From the NCBI GenBank assembly GCA_038227045.1, contig JBBRQD010000016.1, positions 1-64,000 on the forward strand: a stretch of 64,000 nt of DNA, written 5' to 3'. This document shows positions 26,436 through 34,789 of this stretch, one piece after another. The translations under genes were made by a program, and so were the position numbers. The DNA is from JANXLS01 sp038227045. Its GTDB lineage: Bacteria; Planctomycetota; SZUA-567; H5-PLA8. The stretch's first letter is position 1; every line of letters starts with the position of its first letter. The notes under the pieces were generated by a model. It searched no databases. It saw only the letters and a program-made list of their open reading frames with translations, and was not told the origin of the DNA.

Positions 26436-26551
26436 AACCGCGAGAGGACGCAGAGGCGCGCAGAGGAAGAATAGAGAAAGAAGAGGACGCTTTTTTACAG
26501 CGTCCTCTTCTTCTGCTCCTCCTCTGCGCGCCTCTGCGTCCTCTCGCGGTT
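26436..26551. repeat. Large intergenic hairpin (type A) between the VIT protein gene and nirD
   Basis: The left arm from 26436 (AACCGCGAGAGGACGCAGAG, then GCGCGCAGAGGA) matches the complement of the right arm exactly over about 32 bases. Pairing then resumes as AAGAAGAGGACGC with a small internal bulge. It separates two convergent genes and could terminate both. Words resemble the hairpin at 5298-5390 (CGCAGAGG). Confidence 0.85.
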
Positions 26552-26555
26552 GAAT

Positions 26556-26924
26556 TTAAGCTGTCGCCGTCTCAAGCTGTTTTTCGACTGCCTTCAGATT
26601 CAAAACGACGTTTCCCTGAACTTCGCGAACGGAAAAAGTGCTCACGCATTCGTGACCTTCGCCCTCGCCCGTGCACATGTCGAATTTGTGCGCGTGCAGC
26701 GGACAGACCACTTTGCCGTTGCCGATGATGCCTTCGCTCAGCGGCCCCTGCCGATGCGGGCAGCGGTTCTGGGTTGCGAAGAGCCGGCCGTCGCGCTGTC
26801 GGAAGACGGCGATTTCTTCACCGTTGATGACGAAGCAGCGGCCTTGCCCCTTGGAAATGTTCTCCACACTTCCCAGATTGACGACCAGGGCGCCCGGCAG
26901 AAAGTATTTCGCTGTGTTATCCAT
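26556..26924 (-). CDS. nirD: Nitrite reductase small subunit, Rieske type
   Basis: 122 residues from ATG 26924. The start overlaps the nirB stop by 8 bases, implying coupled translation. It has intact Rieske ligands (CPHRQGPLSEG and CPLHAHKFD), unlike E. coli NirD, which lacks the cluster. It should therefore carry a [2Fe-2S] centre. It works with NirB to reduce nitrite to ammonium with NAD(P)H in the cytoplasm. Further upstream in-frame sequence is a shadow of nirB. Confidence 0.9.
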   Translation of the reverse strand: MDNTAKYFLPGALVVNLGSVENISKGQGRCFVINGEEIAVFRQRDGRLFATQNRCPHRQGPLSEGIIGNGKVVCPLHAHKFDMCTGEGEGHECVSTFSVREVQGNVVLNLKAVEKQLETATA

Positions 26925-29424
26925 TGTTCTCCGCGACCTCCAAAACGGCGGCCAATTCCGGGCCGCTGAACTGTGCCGGATACGCCGGCAACTCGGCTTC
27001 TTTCCAGGGATCTTTGTACGCGTCGACGGCTTTCTGAATGCCTGCGTCGAGATGCGCGCAAATGCCCAAACTGTCTTCGATGACGATCTTGCGAACGGTG
27101 TCAATGCCCACGCGTTCCAGGAAATGATACGTGCGCTCAAGATAGCGGCCGTGCTCCCGGTAATACTGCATGAAGCGGCCCATGTACTTGAGCACTTCGT
27201 CGTGCGTGTCCACGGTGCACAGCAGATCGCCTTTTCGCACTGTCGCGCCGGCCGCGCCGCCGATGTAAATCTCCCACTTGCCGCCTTCAATGGCGACGGC
27301 GCTGATGTCCTTCACGTACGCTTCGGAACAATTGCGCGGGCAGCCCGCGGTCGCGAGTTTCATCTTGTGCGGCGATTCGATGCCCTGAAAGCGGCGTTCG
27401 ATTTTCTGCGCGAGCGCAATCGAATCGCCCAGGCCGTAGCGGCAAAAATCAGTACCCACGCAACTCTTGCACGTGCGGAACGATTTGGTGTACGCGTGGC
27501 CGCTGGGCATGCCCAGTTCCTGCCACATTTTTGGCAAGTCGTCTTTTTTGACGCCCAGCAAATCGATGCGCTGGCCGCCGGTGAATTTCACCATCGGCAC
27601 GTTGTATTTCACCGCCACGTCCGCGATGCGCCGCAGTTCATCCGGCGTCGTCACGCCTCCATAAATGCGTGGAATGACCGAGAACGTGCCGTCCTTTTGA
27701 ATGTTGGCGTGCACGCGGTCGTTGATAAAGCGCGCGTCGCGTTCGTCCTCGTATTCGCCTGGCCAGAGCGTGTTGAGCAGCGACGCCAGGCCCGCCTTGC
27801 TGGCCGGGTCTTCGGCTCCTCCCGCCAGTTCGGCGAAGACGGCGCTGACCGACTTCAGGCCGCGGCGCTTGATCTCGGCGACAAGCTGCGACTTCTCATA
27901 CGGCACGCCGGGCACGTAGAAATGCTCGCTTGGATCGCCGCCCACGCTGCCCGTGTAGGCTTCGACGAGTTGCGCGATCAGCGTTTTGCAGGAACCGCAG
28001 CCCATGCCCGCTTTGGTGCACGCGCCGACTTTCGCGACGCTGGTGCAGCCGCCATCGATCGCGTCTTTGATTTTCGCCTTGCTCACGCCGTTGCAGTTGC
28101 AGATCTGTGTGTTGTCGGGCAGGTCCGACGCTTTCAGGAGCGAGACACCGGAGGGCGCACCAAAAAGCAAATCGGCGCGGCGCTCCGGGGCCTTCGTTCC
28201 CGAGAAGAACAGTTGCATCAGCGTTCCGGCCGCTTCGATGTCGCCGAGCAGAATGCAGCCCGCGATCTTGTCGTCGCGGATGATCAATTTTTTGTAAACG
28301 CCCTTGCGGGGCTCGCGGTACACGACCACTTCGTCGCTGGGCGATGCGGGTTTCGTTTCGCCCATCGAGGCGAGCTCGACGCCCATGACTTTCAGTTTCG
28401 TGCCGAGCTTCGAGCCGGTGTACGCGGCGTCCGGATTCGTGCCGGTGATCACGTCGGCGAGAACATTGGCCATCTCCCAGATCGGATCGACGAGTCCGTA
28501 GATTCTGCCGCGATGCTGAACGCATTCGCCCAGCGCGAAAATCTTCGGATCGTTCGTGCGCATCTGATCGTCGGTGACAATGGCTTTTTCGACAGCCAAA
28601 CCGGAGGCGCTCGCGACTTCCACAATGGGCCGAATGCCGGCGCTGACGACGACCATGTCGGTTTCGAGCGTCGTGCCGTCTTTGAATTCGAGATGCGTAA
28701 TTTTGCCGTCTTCGCCGGCGATCTTCGCGGTGATTTTTTCGAGCTGAACCGAAACGCCCATTCCTTCCATCGTGCTCTTGAGCATCGAGCCGGACTCGGC
28801 GTCGAGCTGCGCGACCATCAATTGCGGCGCGGCTTCGACGACGGTGACTTCAACGCCGTGCGTCAGCAATCCGCGCGCGGCTTCCAGACCCAGCAGACCG
28901 CCGCCAATCACCGCCGCGCGTTTGCAGTCCTGCGCATAATCGGCGATGCGCGCGCAGTCGTCCAGCGTGCGGAACGCGAACGTGCCCGGTTTGCCGAAAC
29001 CTTCCATGGGCGGAATGAACGGGCGCGAGCCGGTGGCGATGATCACGTAATCGTAGAACTCTTCGATCGGCTCGGCGGCATTCAATCCCGCGTCGCCCGC
29101 CACGTAGGGCAGCGCATCCTTCTTCATCGGCGCGCCGATCACGAGTTGTTTTTCGCGGTCAATCCGAGTGGCTTTGACTCCGGCGTGGAGCGTGATGTGG
29201 TTCTTCGTGTACCACTCCAGCGGATTCATGAAAATCTCGGTCGCATCCTGGCTCTTATTCAACACATTGCTCAGCAGGATGCGATTGTAATTTCCATAGG
29301 GTTCGGCACCGAACATGGCAATGTCGAACATATCCGGCTCGCGGCTCAGGATCTCTTCGACGATGCGCGCCCCGGCCATGCCGTTGCCGATCACCACCAG
29401 TTTCTTGCGATTCTTTTTGATCAT
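26917..29424 (-). CDS. nirB: NAD(P)H-dependent nitrite reductase, large subunit
   Basis: 835 residues from ATG 29424 (MIKKNRKKLVVIGNGMAG); the frame open to 29529 is unlikely to be coding. Domains in order: FAD/NAD(P) oxidoreductase; BFD-like [2Fe-2S] domain with CNCNG (from 442) and GMGCGSCK; then the sulfite/nitrite reductase half. The [4Fe-4S]-sirohaem ligands are Cys655, Cys661, Cys695 and Cys699 (CVGTDFC, GCPRNC). It reduces nitrite to ammonium by six electrons. It is transcribed divergently from narK, consistent with nitrite uptake and assimilation. No nitrate reductase is in the window. Confidence 0.95.
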   Translation of the reverse strand: MIKKNRKKLVVIGNGMAGARIVEEILSREPDMFDIAMFGAEPYGNYNRILLSNVLNKSQDATEIFMNPLEWYTKNHITLHAGVKATRIDREKQLVIGAPMKKDALPYVAGDAGLNAAEPIEEFYDYVIIATGSRPFIPPMEGFGKPGTFAFRTLDDCARIADYAQDCKRAAVIGGGLLGLEAARGLLTHGVEVTVVEAAPQLMVAQLDAESGSMLKSTMEGMGVSVQLEKITAKIAGEDGKITHLEFKDGTTLETDMVVVSAGIRPIVEVASASGLAVEKAIVTDDQMRTNDPKIFALGECVQHRGRIYGLVDPIWEMANVLADVITGTNPDAAYTGSKLGTKLKVMGVELASMGETKPASPSDEVVVYREPRKGVYKKLIIRDDKIAGCILLGDIEAAGTLMQLFFSGTKAPERRADLLFGAPSGVSLLKASDLPDNTQICNCNGVSKAKIKDAIDGGCTSVAKVGACTKAGMGCGSCKTLIAQLVEAYTGSVGGDPSEHFYVPGVPYEKSQLVAEIKRRGLKSVSAVFAELAGGAEDPASKAGLASLLNTLWPGEYEDERDARFINDRVHANIQKDGTFSVIPRIYGGVTTPDELRRIADVAVKYNVPMVKFTGGQRIDLLGVKKDDLPKMWQELGMPSGHAYTKSFRTCKSCVGTDFCRYGLGDSIALAQKIERRFQGIESPHKMKLATAGCPRNCSEAYVKDISAVAIEGGKWEIYIGGAAGATVRKGDLLCTVDTHDEVLKYMGRFMQYYREHGRYLERTYHFLERVGIDTVRKIVIEDSLGICAHLDAGIQKAVDAYKDPWKEAELPAYPAQFSGPELAAVLEVAENNG

Positions 29425-29874
29425 GCTCCCTTTCTCTCGGAACGAATTGAGGAATTGAGCAACGAATGTGCCATTCAAACAAGGAGCCGTGTGTTTGAGC
29501 CTGCAATTCAGAAACGAGCTGCACGTCATAGGAGCCGATTTAGGATAATACGCATAGGCATTTGTTGTGGCTGGCGACGCTGGTGAAAGTTAACCCATGA
29601 CCCGTACTGTGATCGCGCGCATTGGTCAATTACAAGCAAACTGAAAATTAATATCGAAATGAATCGACACTGGTTCTTTTCAAGCGCATCGTTCAAAGAA
29701 TCGAAACAAACCTTAAATAATATTAGCGTCGGTTCATTTCGATTGATGAGAATCAAGCGTTCTGCTCGAATTGGAAAAATCTATTTTTGAAATTTTTTAA
29801 TTCAATGCATGGCATATTTTTCGCGGAAACTACTTTTTTGGATCCATGCCCTCGAAAGTTGGAGCGACTTTTCA
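29425..29874. promoter_or_regulatory. AT-rich divergent control region between nirBD and narK, with inverted repeat
   Basis: 450 bp without a supported gene. It is clearly more AT-rich than its neighbours. An inverted repeat, CGAAATGAATCGAC at 29655-29668 and GTCGGTTCATTTCG at 29728-29741, matches at 13 of 14 positions across a 59-base spacer. It is a candidate operator for the divergent nitrogen genes. No confident sigma-54 or -35/-10 site was identified. Confidence 0.4.
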
Positions 29875-31242
29875 ATGCAGACCGCAGCAAAAGCCACACG
29901 TATACATTTCTTGAATTTCACGATGCCGCAAATGCGCGCGTTTCACATGACGTGGGTCGCGTTTTTCTTGTGTTTTGTAGGCTGGTTCGCCATTGCGCCG
30001 CTTTCCGCGGTGATTCAAAAAGATTTGAAACTCACCGACGCGCAGCTTGCCAACACGGTGATCGCGTCCGTCGCCATCACCATCCTCGCACGCTTGATCA
30101 TCGGCGCAATCTGCGACCGTTTCGGGCCGCGCAAGACGTACACGTGGCTGATGCTTGTGGGCGCGATTCCGATCATGTCGATCGGACTCGCCACCGATTA
30201 CACGACTTTTCTGCTGGGACGCCTGGCGATAGGAGCCATCGGCGCATCATTTGTCGTTACGCAATTTCACACCACGCAAATGTTCGCGACGAACTGCGTC
30301 GGCGCCGCGAATGCGACGGCGGCCGGTTGGGGGAATATGGGCGCGGGCGCAACGAACATGCTCATGCCGGCGATCTTCGGCCTCTTCGTTTATTTTGGAT
30401 TCAGCGAGCATCTCGGCTGGCGTCTTGCGATGATCGTTCCCGGCGTTCTCATGATGGCCAGCGGGGTGGCTTATTGGTTCTTGACGCAGGATTGTCCGCA
30501 GGGCAATTTCGAAGACTTGCGCAAAGAAGGCATCGTCATCGAGAATGCCAAGAAGGCGGTCAAAGGCGGTTTCTGGATCGCATGCAAGGATTATCGCGTG
30601 TGGATTCTGGCGCTCATTTACGGTGCGTGCTTCGGGATTGAAATCGTGATTCACAACACCGCCGCGAATTATTTCAAAAAGGCCTATACGCTCGATCTTC
30701 AAACCGCGGGGATCATCGCCGGGCTGTTCGGCGGTCTGGCGATCTTTGCGCGCGGAATGGGCGGCTATATCAGCGACAAAGTGGCGCGCATTCACGGTCT
30801 GAAAGGCCGCGCGGTCACGCTCGGATTGTTCCTCTTTGGCCAAGGCCTGTCGATGCTTATCTTCGCTAAATCGGGAGCGCTGGTTGGAGCGGTTCTGGGA
30901 CTGATGAGCTTTGGATTGTTCGTCCACATGGCGGCGGGCGCGACGTACGCGGTCATTCCGTTTATCAATAGAAAAATCCTCGGTTCGGTGGCGGGGATCG
31001 TCGGCGCCGGTGGAAATGTGGGCGCTGTGCTGGCGGGTTTTCTGTTGAAGGCAAACGGAGTAAGCTACTCGCAGGCCATGGTGTATCTGGGCGGAGTGGT
31101 GCTCTTCTCCGGAGCGACGGCGTTTGTTCTGCGATTCTCGGAAGCGGACGAATCTGTTTCGCGCATGGAATTCAACGCGGGCGCCGCTCAGAATGCGGCA
31201 GCGGCGGAACTTGTTCCCGCGACAATGGCCACGGGCGAGTAA
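29875..31242 (+). CDS. narK: NarK-family nitrate/nitrite transporter
   Basis: 455 residues from ATG 29875, with GGAG ten bases upstream; the frame from 29809 is not preferred. About twelve transmembrane helices. NarK-type features: the MFS loop RLIIGAICDRFGPRKTY, QFHTTQMFATNCVGAANATAAGWGNMG with the nitrate-signature glycines, and a second-half GNVGAVLAGFLLK. It imports nitrate or nitrite, or exchanges them. Its position opposite nirBD points to nitrite or nitrate uptake for assimilation. A strong terminator follows at 31296-31331. Confidence 0.9.
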   Translation: MQTAAKATRIHFLNFTMPQMRAFHMTWVAFFLCFVGWFAIAPLSAVIQKDLKLTDAQLANTVIASVAITILARLIIGAICDRFGPRKTYTWLMLVGAIPIMSIGLATDYTTFLLGRLAIGAIGASFVVTQFHTTQMFATNCVGAANATAAGWGNMGAGATNMLMPAIFGLFVYFGFSEHLGWRLAMIVPGVLMMASGVAYWFLTQDCPQGNFEDLRKEGIVIENAKKAVKGGFWIACKDYRVWILALIYGACFGIEIVIHNTAANYFKKAYTLDLQTAGIIAGLFGGLAIFARGMGGYISDKVARIHGLKGRAVTLGLFLFGQGLSMLIFAKSGALVGAVLGLMSFGLFVHMAAGATYAVIPFINRKILGSVAGIVGAGGNVGAVLAGFLLKANGVSYSQAMVYLGGVVLFSGATAFVLRFSEADESVSRMEFNAGAAQNAAAAELVPATMATGE

Positions 31243-31295
31243 GAGCGTGTTTCAAAACCGGGCGCAAGCCGTTTCGAATTACATGCGACATTTTC

Positions 31296-31331
31296 AGCAG
31301 GACGGAGCGCGCGCTTCGTCCTGCTTTTTTT
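31296..31331 (+). terminator. Rho-independent terminator after narK
   Basis: The stem AGCAGGACG/CGTCCTGCT, extended inside by the self-complementary AGCGCGCGCT, is directly followed by seven T. This is a textbook intrinsic terminator, 54 bases after the narK stop. Confidence 0.9.
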
Positions 31332-31360
31332 ATGCCGCAGCCCAGTTATGATCCGCTCGC

Positions 31361-34018
31361 ATGAAATCCACGCCATCCCATTCCGGAGCCGTCGTGTTTC
31401 GCGTGCTGCTGTCGTATTGGCCGCGGCACCGCTTGCAGTGTGTGCTCTGCCTGCTGGGCATCACGCTTGGCGTGGCCGTTGTCACCGCGATGGATCTGGC
31501 CAATGCGAGCGCGCTGACGAGTTTTCGACAATCGATTTCGTCCGTCAATGGCAAGGCCACACATCAGATCGGACCGCTGGAAGGATCGTACCAAAACGGC
31601 GTGCCTGAAGACCTTTTTCCAAAAGTGTATTCGACGCCCGGCGTCATCGCCGCCGCTCCGGTCATCGAGACCTACGGCACTCTGGTCGTCGATCCCAATA
31701 CCAATCTAGGCAACACGCCCACGGAACAAATCGCCAACTCCAGTTCCACTAAAAGCCCTCAGGCGCTCGTGCGCATTCTGGGCATTGAGCCTATTCTCGA
31801 CCGGCCCTTTCGTTCAGCGGATGGCGTCGATACCGGACTGGGTGCGGATATGTTTGCGCAATGGATGCTGCGTGACGACGGCTGCGCGCTCTCCGCTACG
31901 CTCGCGACGCGGCTGGGCGTGACGACAGGCGGCAAAGTGACACTGATTCAATCCGGCAAACGGCACGCACTCACGCTGCTGGCGACGTATCGCTCGGATC
32001 AGAAAATCGCGCAAGACGACCTGCTCTTGATGGATATCGCAGCGGCGCAGGAGCGTTTCGGAATGTTGGGAAAATTGAATTCCATCGATCTGATTCTGCC
32101 GGATGGCGCGGCGGGCGATGCCGTCGTGGAGAAATTGAGCGCGCTGCTGCCCGACGGCGTCGCCCTTCAACGGCCGGCCGAACGCGCGGGACGAACTGAG
32201 GCGCTGCTGAGCGCATTTCAATTGAACTTGCGCGCACTTTCGCTGCTGGCGCTCGTGGTCGGCATGTTTCTGGTTTACAACACGTTGACCGTGGCCGTGC
32301 TGCAACGCTTGCCCACGATTGGAACGCTGCGCTGCCTGGGCGCGTCGGAACGCGAGACGCGTCGCGCGGTGCTGCTTGAAGCGGCGTTGCTGGGCTTCGC
32401 CGGCAGTGTGTTCGGGTTGGCGGTTGGCGCGGCGCTGGCGCGATTGTTCCTGGAACGCGTCGGCGGAATCATGACGGATCTGTACGCGCACGTCGGAGCG
32501 TTGGCGGTGTTTTACGATCCGTGGGCGGCGGCGAAGGGCCTGGCGCTCGGCGTGTTGGCGTCCGTGGCCGGCGCATTCGTGCCGGCATACGAAGCGGGAA
32601 AGACCGCGCCGACGAGTGTGTTGCGGCGCTCAGGAACGGAGGCGTGGGCGGAGCGCTCGTGGAAGAAATTATTGGCGCTCGGCGGAACGAGCTGCGCGCT
32701 GGCGGCAGGATTGGCGGCAATTCCGGGGAAGAGCCCCGTGCCTGGGTTGGCGGCTGCGTTCGCTCTGGCCGTCGGTGGAGCGCTCGCTGCGCCGGCGGTG
32801 ACACGCTGGATTTCGATATATTCCGCGCCCGCGATGCGCCGCGTCTTCGGCGTGCCAGGAATGCTGGCGGCGCGGGGCTTGAGCGCGAATTTGAGCCGCA
32901 CGGGGCTCGCGGTGGGTGCGCTGGGAATGGCGCTGAGCATGACCGTCGGCGTCGCCTTGATGGTCGCGAGTTTTCGCGGCACGCTGGACCGCTGGATGAA
33001 CCAATCGCTGATGGCCGACGTGTACATTCGTCCGGCGGTCCCGGCACTGATCCGGCGCAGCGCGCACATCCCGGACGAGATTCTTCAGCGGCTGCGCGCG
33101 TTGCCGAGCGTGGAAGCCGTCGACACGTTTCGCGGACGCGACGTGGTGCTGGCCGATGGTTCGCTGATTCTGGTCGCCGCGACGGATACTCGCGTGACGT
33201 TCACGCGCGGCCGCGCGAATTTTCCGATTACGCCGGACGGCGGCGATCCGGATCGCTCGTATCGCGGCTTGATCGGCGGGCAGGCGCTGATTTCGGAATC
33301 GCTGGCGCGAAAACAGGATTGGAAACTGGGGGACACGATAACGCTGCCCGGCGCGAAGAACGCCACGCCGCTGAAAATCGAAGGCATCTATTACGAATAC
33401 GCGACGGATCGCGGCGTGATCAGCCTGGACGCGAAAACCTATGGGCAACTTTTCGGCGAAATGCAGCCGCAGAGTGCGTCGCTCTATCTGAAACCGGGCG
33501 CGGATATCGACGCGGCGATCAAGCTGCTTCGCGACGATTTCGGCGCGCCCGGCGGGCTGTATATTTTTTCAAATAGAACGCTGCGCGAAGAAGCGTTTCG
33601 AGTTTTCGATCGGACGTTCGCGATCACGGCGCAACTGGAAAATCTGAGTCTCGCGGTGGGGTTGTGCGGAATCTTGAGTGCGCTGCTGGCGCTGTTGCGC
33701 GAACGCGCGGCGGATTTTGGATTGTTGCGCGCCCTGGGATTGTCGGCGCGCGGGTTGTTCAAGCTGATGGTGCTGGAAGGGCTGCTGTTGGGAACCGCGG
33801 CGTTTCTGGTGGCGTGCGTGCTGGGACCGGCTCTGGCGGTGCTGCTGATAAAGGTGATCAACGTTCGAGCATTCGGGTGGACAATATTGTTCTCGATGAA
33901 ATGGGACGTCTTCGCACGCGCCGGGGCGCTGGCGTTATTCATGAGCGCGGCGGCGGCGCTATATCCCGCGTGGAAGAGCCGAGGGATGAATGCGGCGGGG
34001 GCGTTGCGGGAAGAATAG
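31361..34018 (+). CDS. ABC transporter permease, FtsX/MacB type, two-domain
   Basis: 885 residues. An N-terminal helix (CVLCLLGITLGVAVVTAMDL) precedes a long periplasmic MacB-PCD-like domain. Three helices with the FtsX signature follow (LLALVVGMFLVYNTLTVAVL, RRAVLLEAALLGFAGSVFG), then a second copy of the same unit. This is the plan of fused LolCE-like or YbbP-like permeases that extract or export hydrophobic substrates. The partner ATPase usually lies directly upstream but is absent here. Neighbours are narK and the convergent nth. Confidence 0.85.
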   Translation: MKSTPSHSGAVVFRVLLSYWPRHRLQCVLCLLGITLGVAVVTAMDLANASALTSFRQSISSVNGKATHQIGPLEGSYQNGVPEDLFPKVYSTPGVIAAAPVIETYGTLVVDPNTNLGNTPTEQIANSSSTKSPQALVRILGIEPILDRPFRSADGVDTGLGADMFAQWMLRDDGCALSATLATRLGVTTGGKVTLIQSGKRHALTLLATYRSDQKIAQDDLLLMDIAAAQERFGMLGKLNSIDLILPDGAAGDAVVEKLSALLPDGVALQRPAERAGRTEALLSAFQLNLRALSLLALVVGMFLVYNTLTVAVLQRLPTIGTLRCLGASERETRRAVLLEAALLGFAGSVFGLAVGAALARLFLERVGGIMTDLYAHVGALAVFYDPWAAAKGLALGVLASVAGAFVPAYEAGKTAPTSVLRRSGTEAWAERSWKKLLALGGTSCALAAGLAAIPGKSPVPGLAAAFALAVGGALAAPAVTRWISIYSAPAMRRVFGVPGMLAARGLSANLSRTGLAVGALGMALSMTVGVALMVASFRGTLDRWMNQSLMADVYIRPAVPALIRRSAHIPDEILQRLRALPSVEAVDTFRGRDVVLADGSLILVAATDTRVTFTRGRANFPITPDGGDPDRSYRGLIGGQALISESLARKQDWKLGDTITLPGAKNATPLKIEGIYYEYATDRGVISLDAKTYGQLFGEMQPQSASLYLKPGADIDAAIKLLRDDFGAPGGLYIFSNRTLREEAFRVFDRTFAITAQLENLSLAVGLCGILSALLALLRERAADFGLLRALGLSARGLFKLMVLEGLLLGTAAFLVACVLGPALAVLLIKVINVRAFGWTILFSMKWDVFARAGALALFMSAAAALYPAWKSRGMNAAGALREE

Positions 34019-34023
34019 GCAAG

Positions 34024-34689
34024 TTACACAAACACTTTTTTCGGATACGGGCACAATTCCACGATCGGGCATCCCGTGCATTTTGGCGTGGGCGCTTTGC
34101 AGAATTTTCGCCCGAGCAAAATCATTTCGTGCCCCAGCCGTGTCCAGCGCTCCTTCGGAAATATGCGCATGAGGTCGTGTTCGACTTTCACCGCATCGGT
34201 GTTTTTTGTAAAGCCCAGGCGGCGGCTGATGCGCCCGACATGCGTGTCCACCACCATGCCCGGAATGCCGAATGCGTTTCCCAATACGACGTTCGCCGTC
34301 TTGCGGCCGACGCCGTGCAGATTGTACAAATCATCGAGTGTCTTTGGCACTTCACCGCCATGCAGCGCGACGATGTCTTTGCACGCCTCGCGAATCGACT
34401 TGGCCTTGTTGCGGTAGAAACCGGTGGATTGAATCAGTTTTTCGAGCTCCGCCGGTTCGCTCTCCGCGAATTCGGCCGCCGTTTTGTAGCGCGCGAAAAG
34501 GGCGGGCGTGGTCATATTGACGCGCGCGTCGGTGCATTGCGCGGAGAGGATTGTCGCGATGAGGAGTTGCAGCGAATTCGCGTAATCGAGAGAACATTTC
34601 GCGCCGGGAAAAGCGCTGTGCAGCGCGGCGTCGATTTGTTTCGCGCGTTCGAGAATTTGCGGGCTGACGGCTCTTGTCTTCTTGGGCAT
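34024..34689 (-). CDS. nth: Endonuclease III (DNA glycosylase/AP lyase)
   Basis: 221 residues, typical size. It removes oxidised pyrimidines in base-excision repair. Seen: LLIATILSAQCTDARVN, the helix-hairpin-helix NLHGVGRKTANVVL with the catalytic Lys, and VVDTHVGR with the catalytic Asp. The C-terminal [4Fe-4S] ligand set is Cys-x6-Cys-x2-Cys-x5-Cys (CKAPTPKCTGCPIVELC). The start is ATG 34689. Confidence 0.95.
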   Translation of the reverse strand: MPKKTRAVSPQILERAKQIDAALHSAFPGAKCSLDYANSLQLLIATILSAQCTDARVNMTTPALFARYKTAAEFAESEPAELEKLIQSTGFYRNKAKSIREACKDIVALHGGEVPKTLDDLYNLHGVGRKTANVVLGNAFGIPGMVVDTHVGRISRRLGFTKNTDAVKVEHDLMRIFPKERWTRLGHEMILLGRKFCKAPTPKCTGCPIVELCPYPKKVFV

Positions 34690-34721
34690 TTTTGAAATGG
34701 ATGGCTGGCGATGGGTTCAAT

Positions 34722-34774
34722 AAAAAGAGGGCCGAGACGGCCCTCCCACGTTCTTAAGGGCCGGGACGGCCCTT
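34722..34774 (-). terminator. Tandem AGGGCCGTC hairpins after the TPR gene
   Basis: Two related hairpins lie between the TPR gene (stop 34790) and nth. 34756-34774 is AAGGGCC-GGGAC-GGCCCTT. 34727-34745 is GAGGGCC-GAGAC-GGCCCTC, which on the minus strand is followed by TTTTTATT, so it is a good intrinsic terminator. The two units are also direct repeats of one word, GTGGxAGGGCCGTCxCGGCCCT. Confidence 0.75.
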
Positions 34775-34789
34775 CCACTGTCTTGTGTG

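Noticed and set aside
26671..29586. Plus-strand ORF of about 971 codons opposite nirB
   Set aside because: Antisense shadow: His/Arg/Ala-rich translation, no domain, while the minus strand encodes clear NirB and NirD.
33664..34695. Plus-strand ORF spanning the permease end and nth
   Set aside because: Starts within the permease in another frame and runs antisense through nth, which has all endonuclease III motifs.
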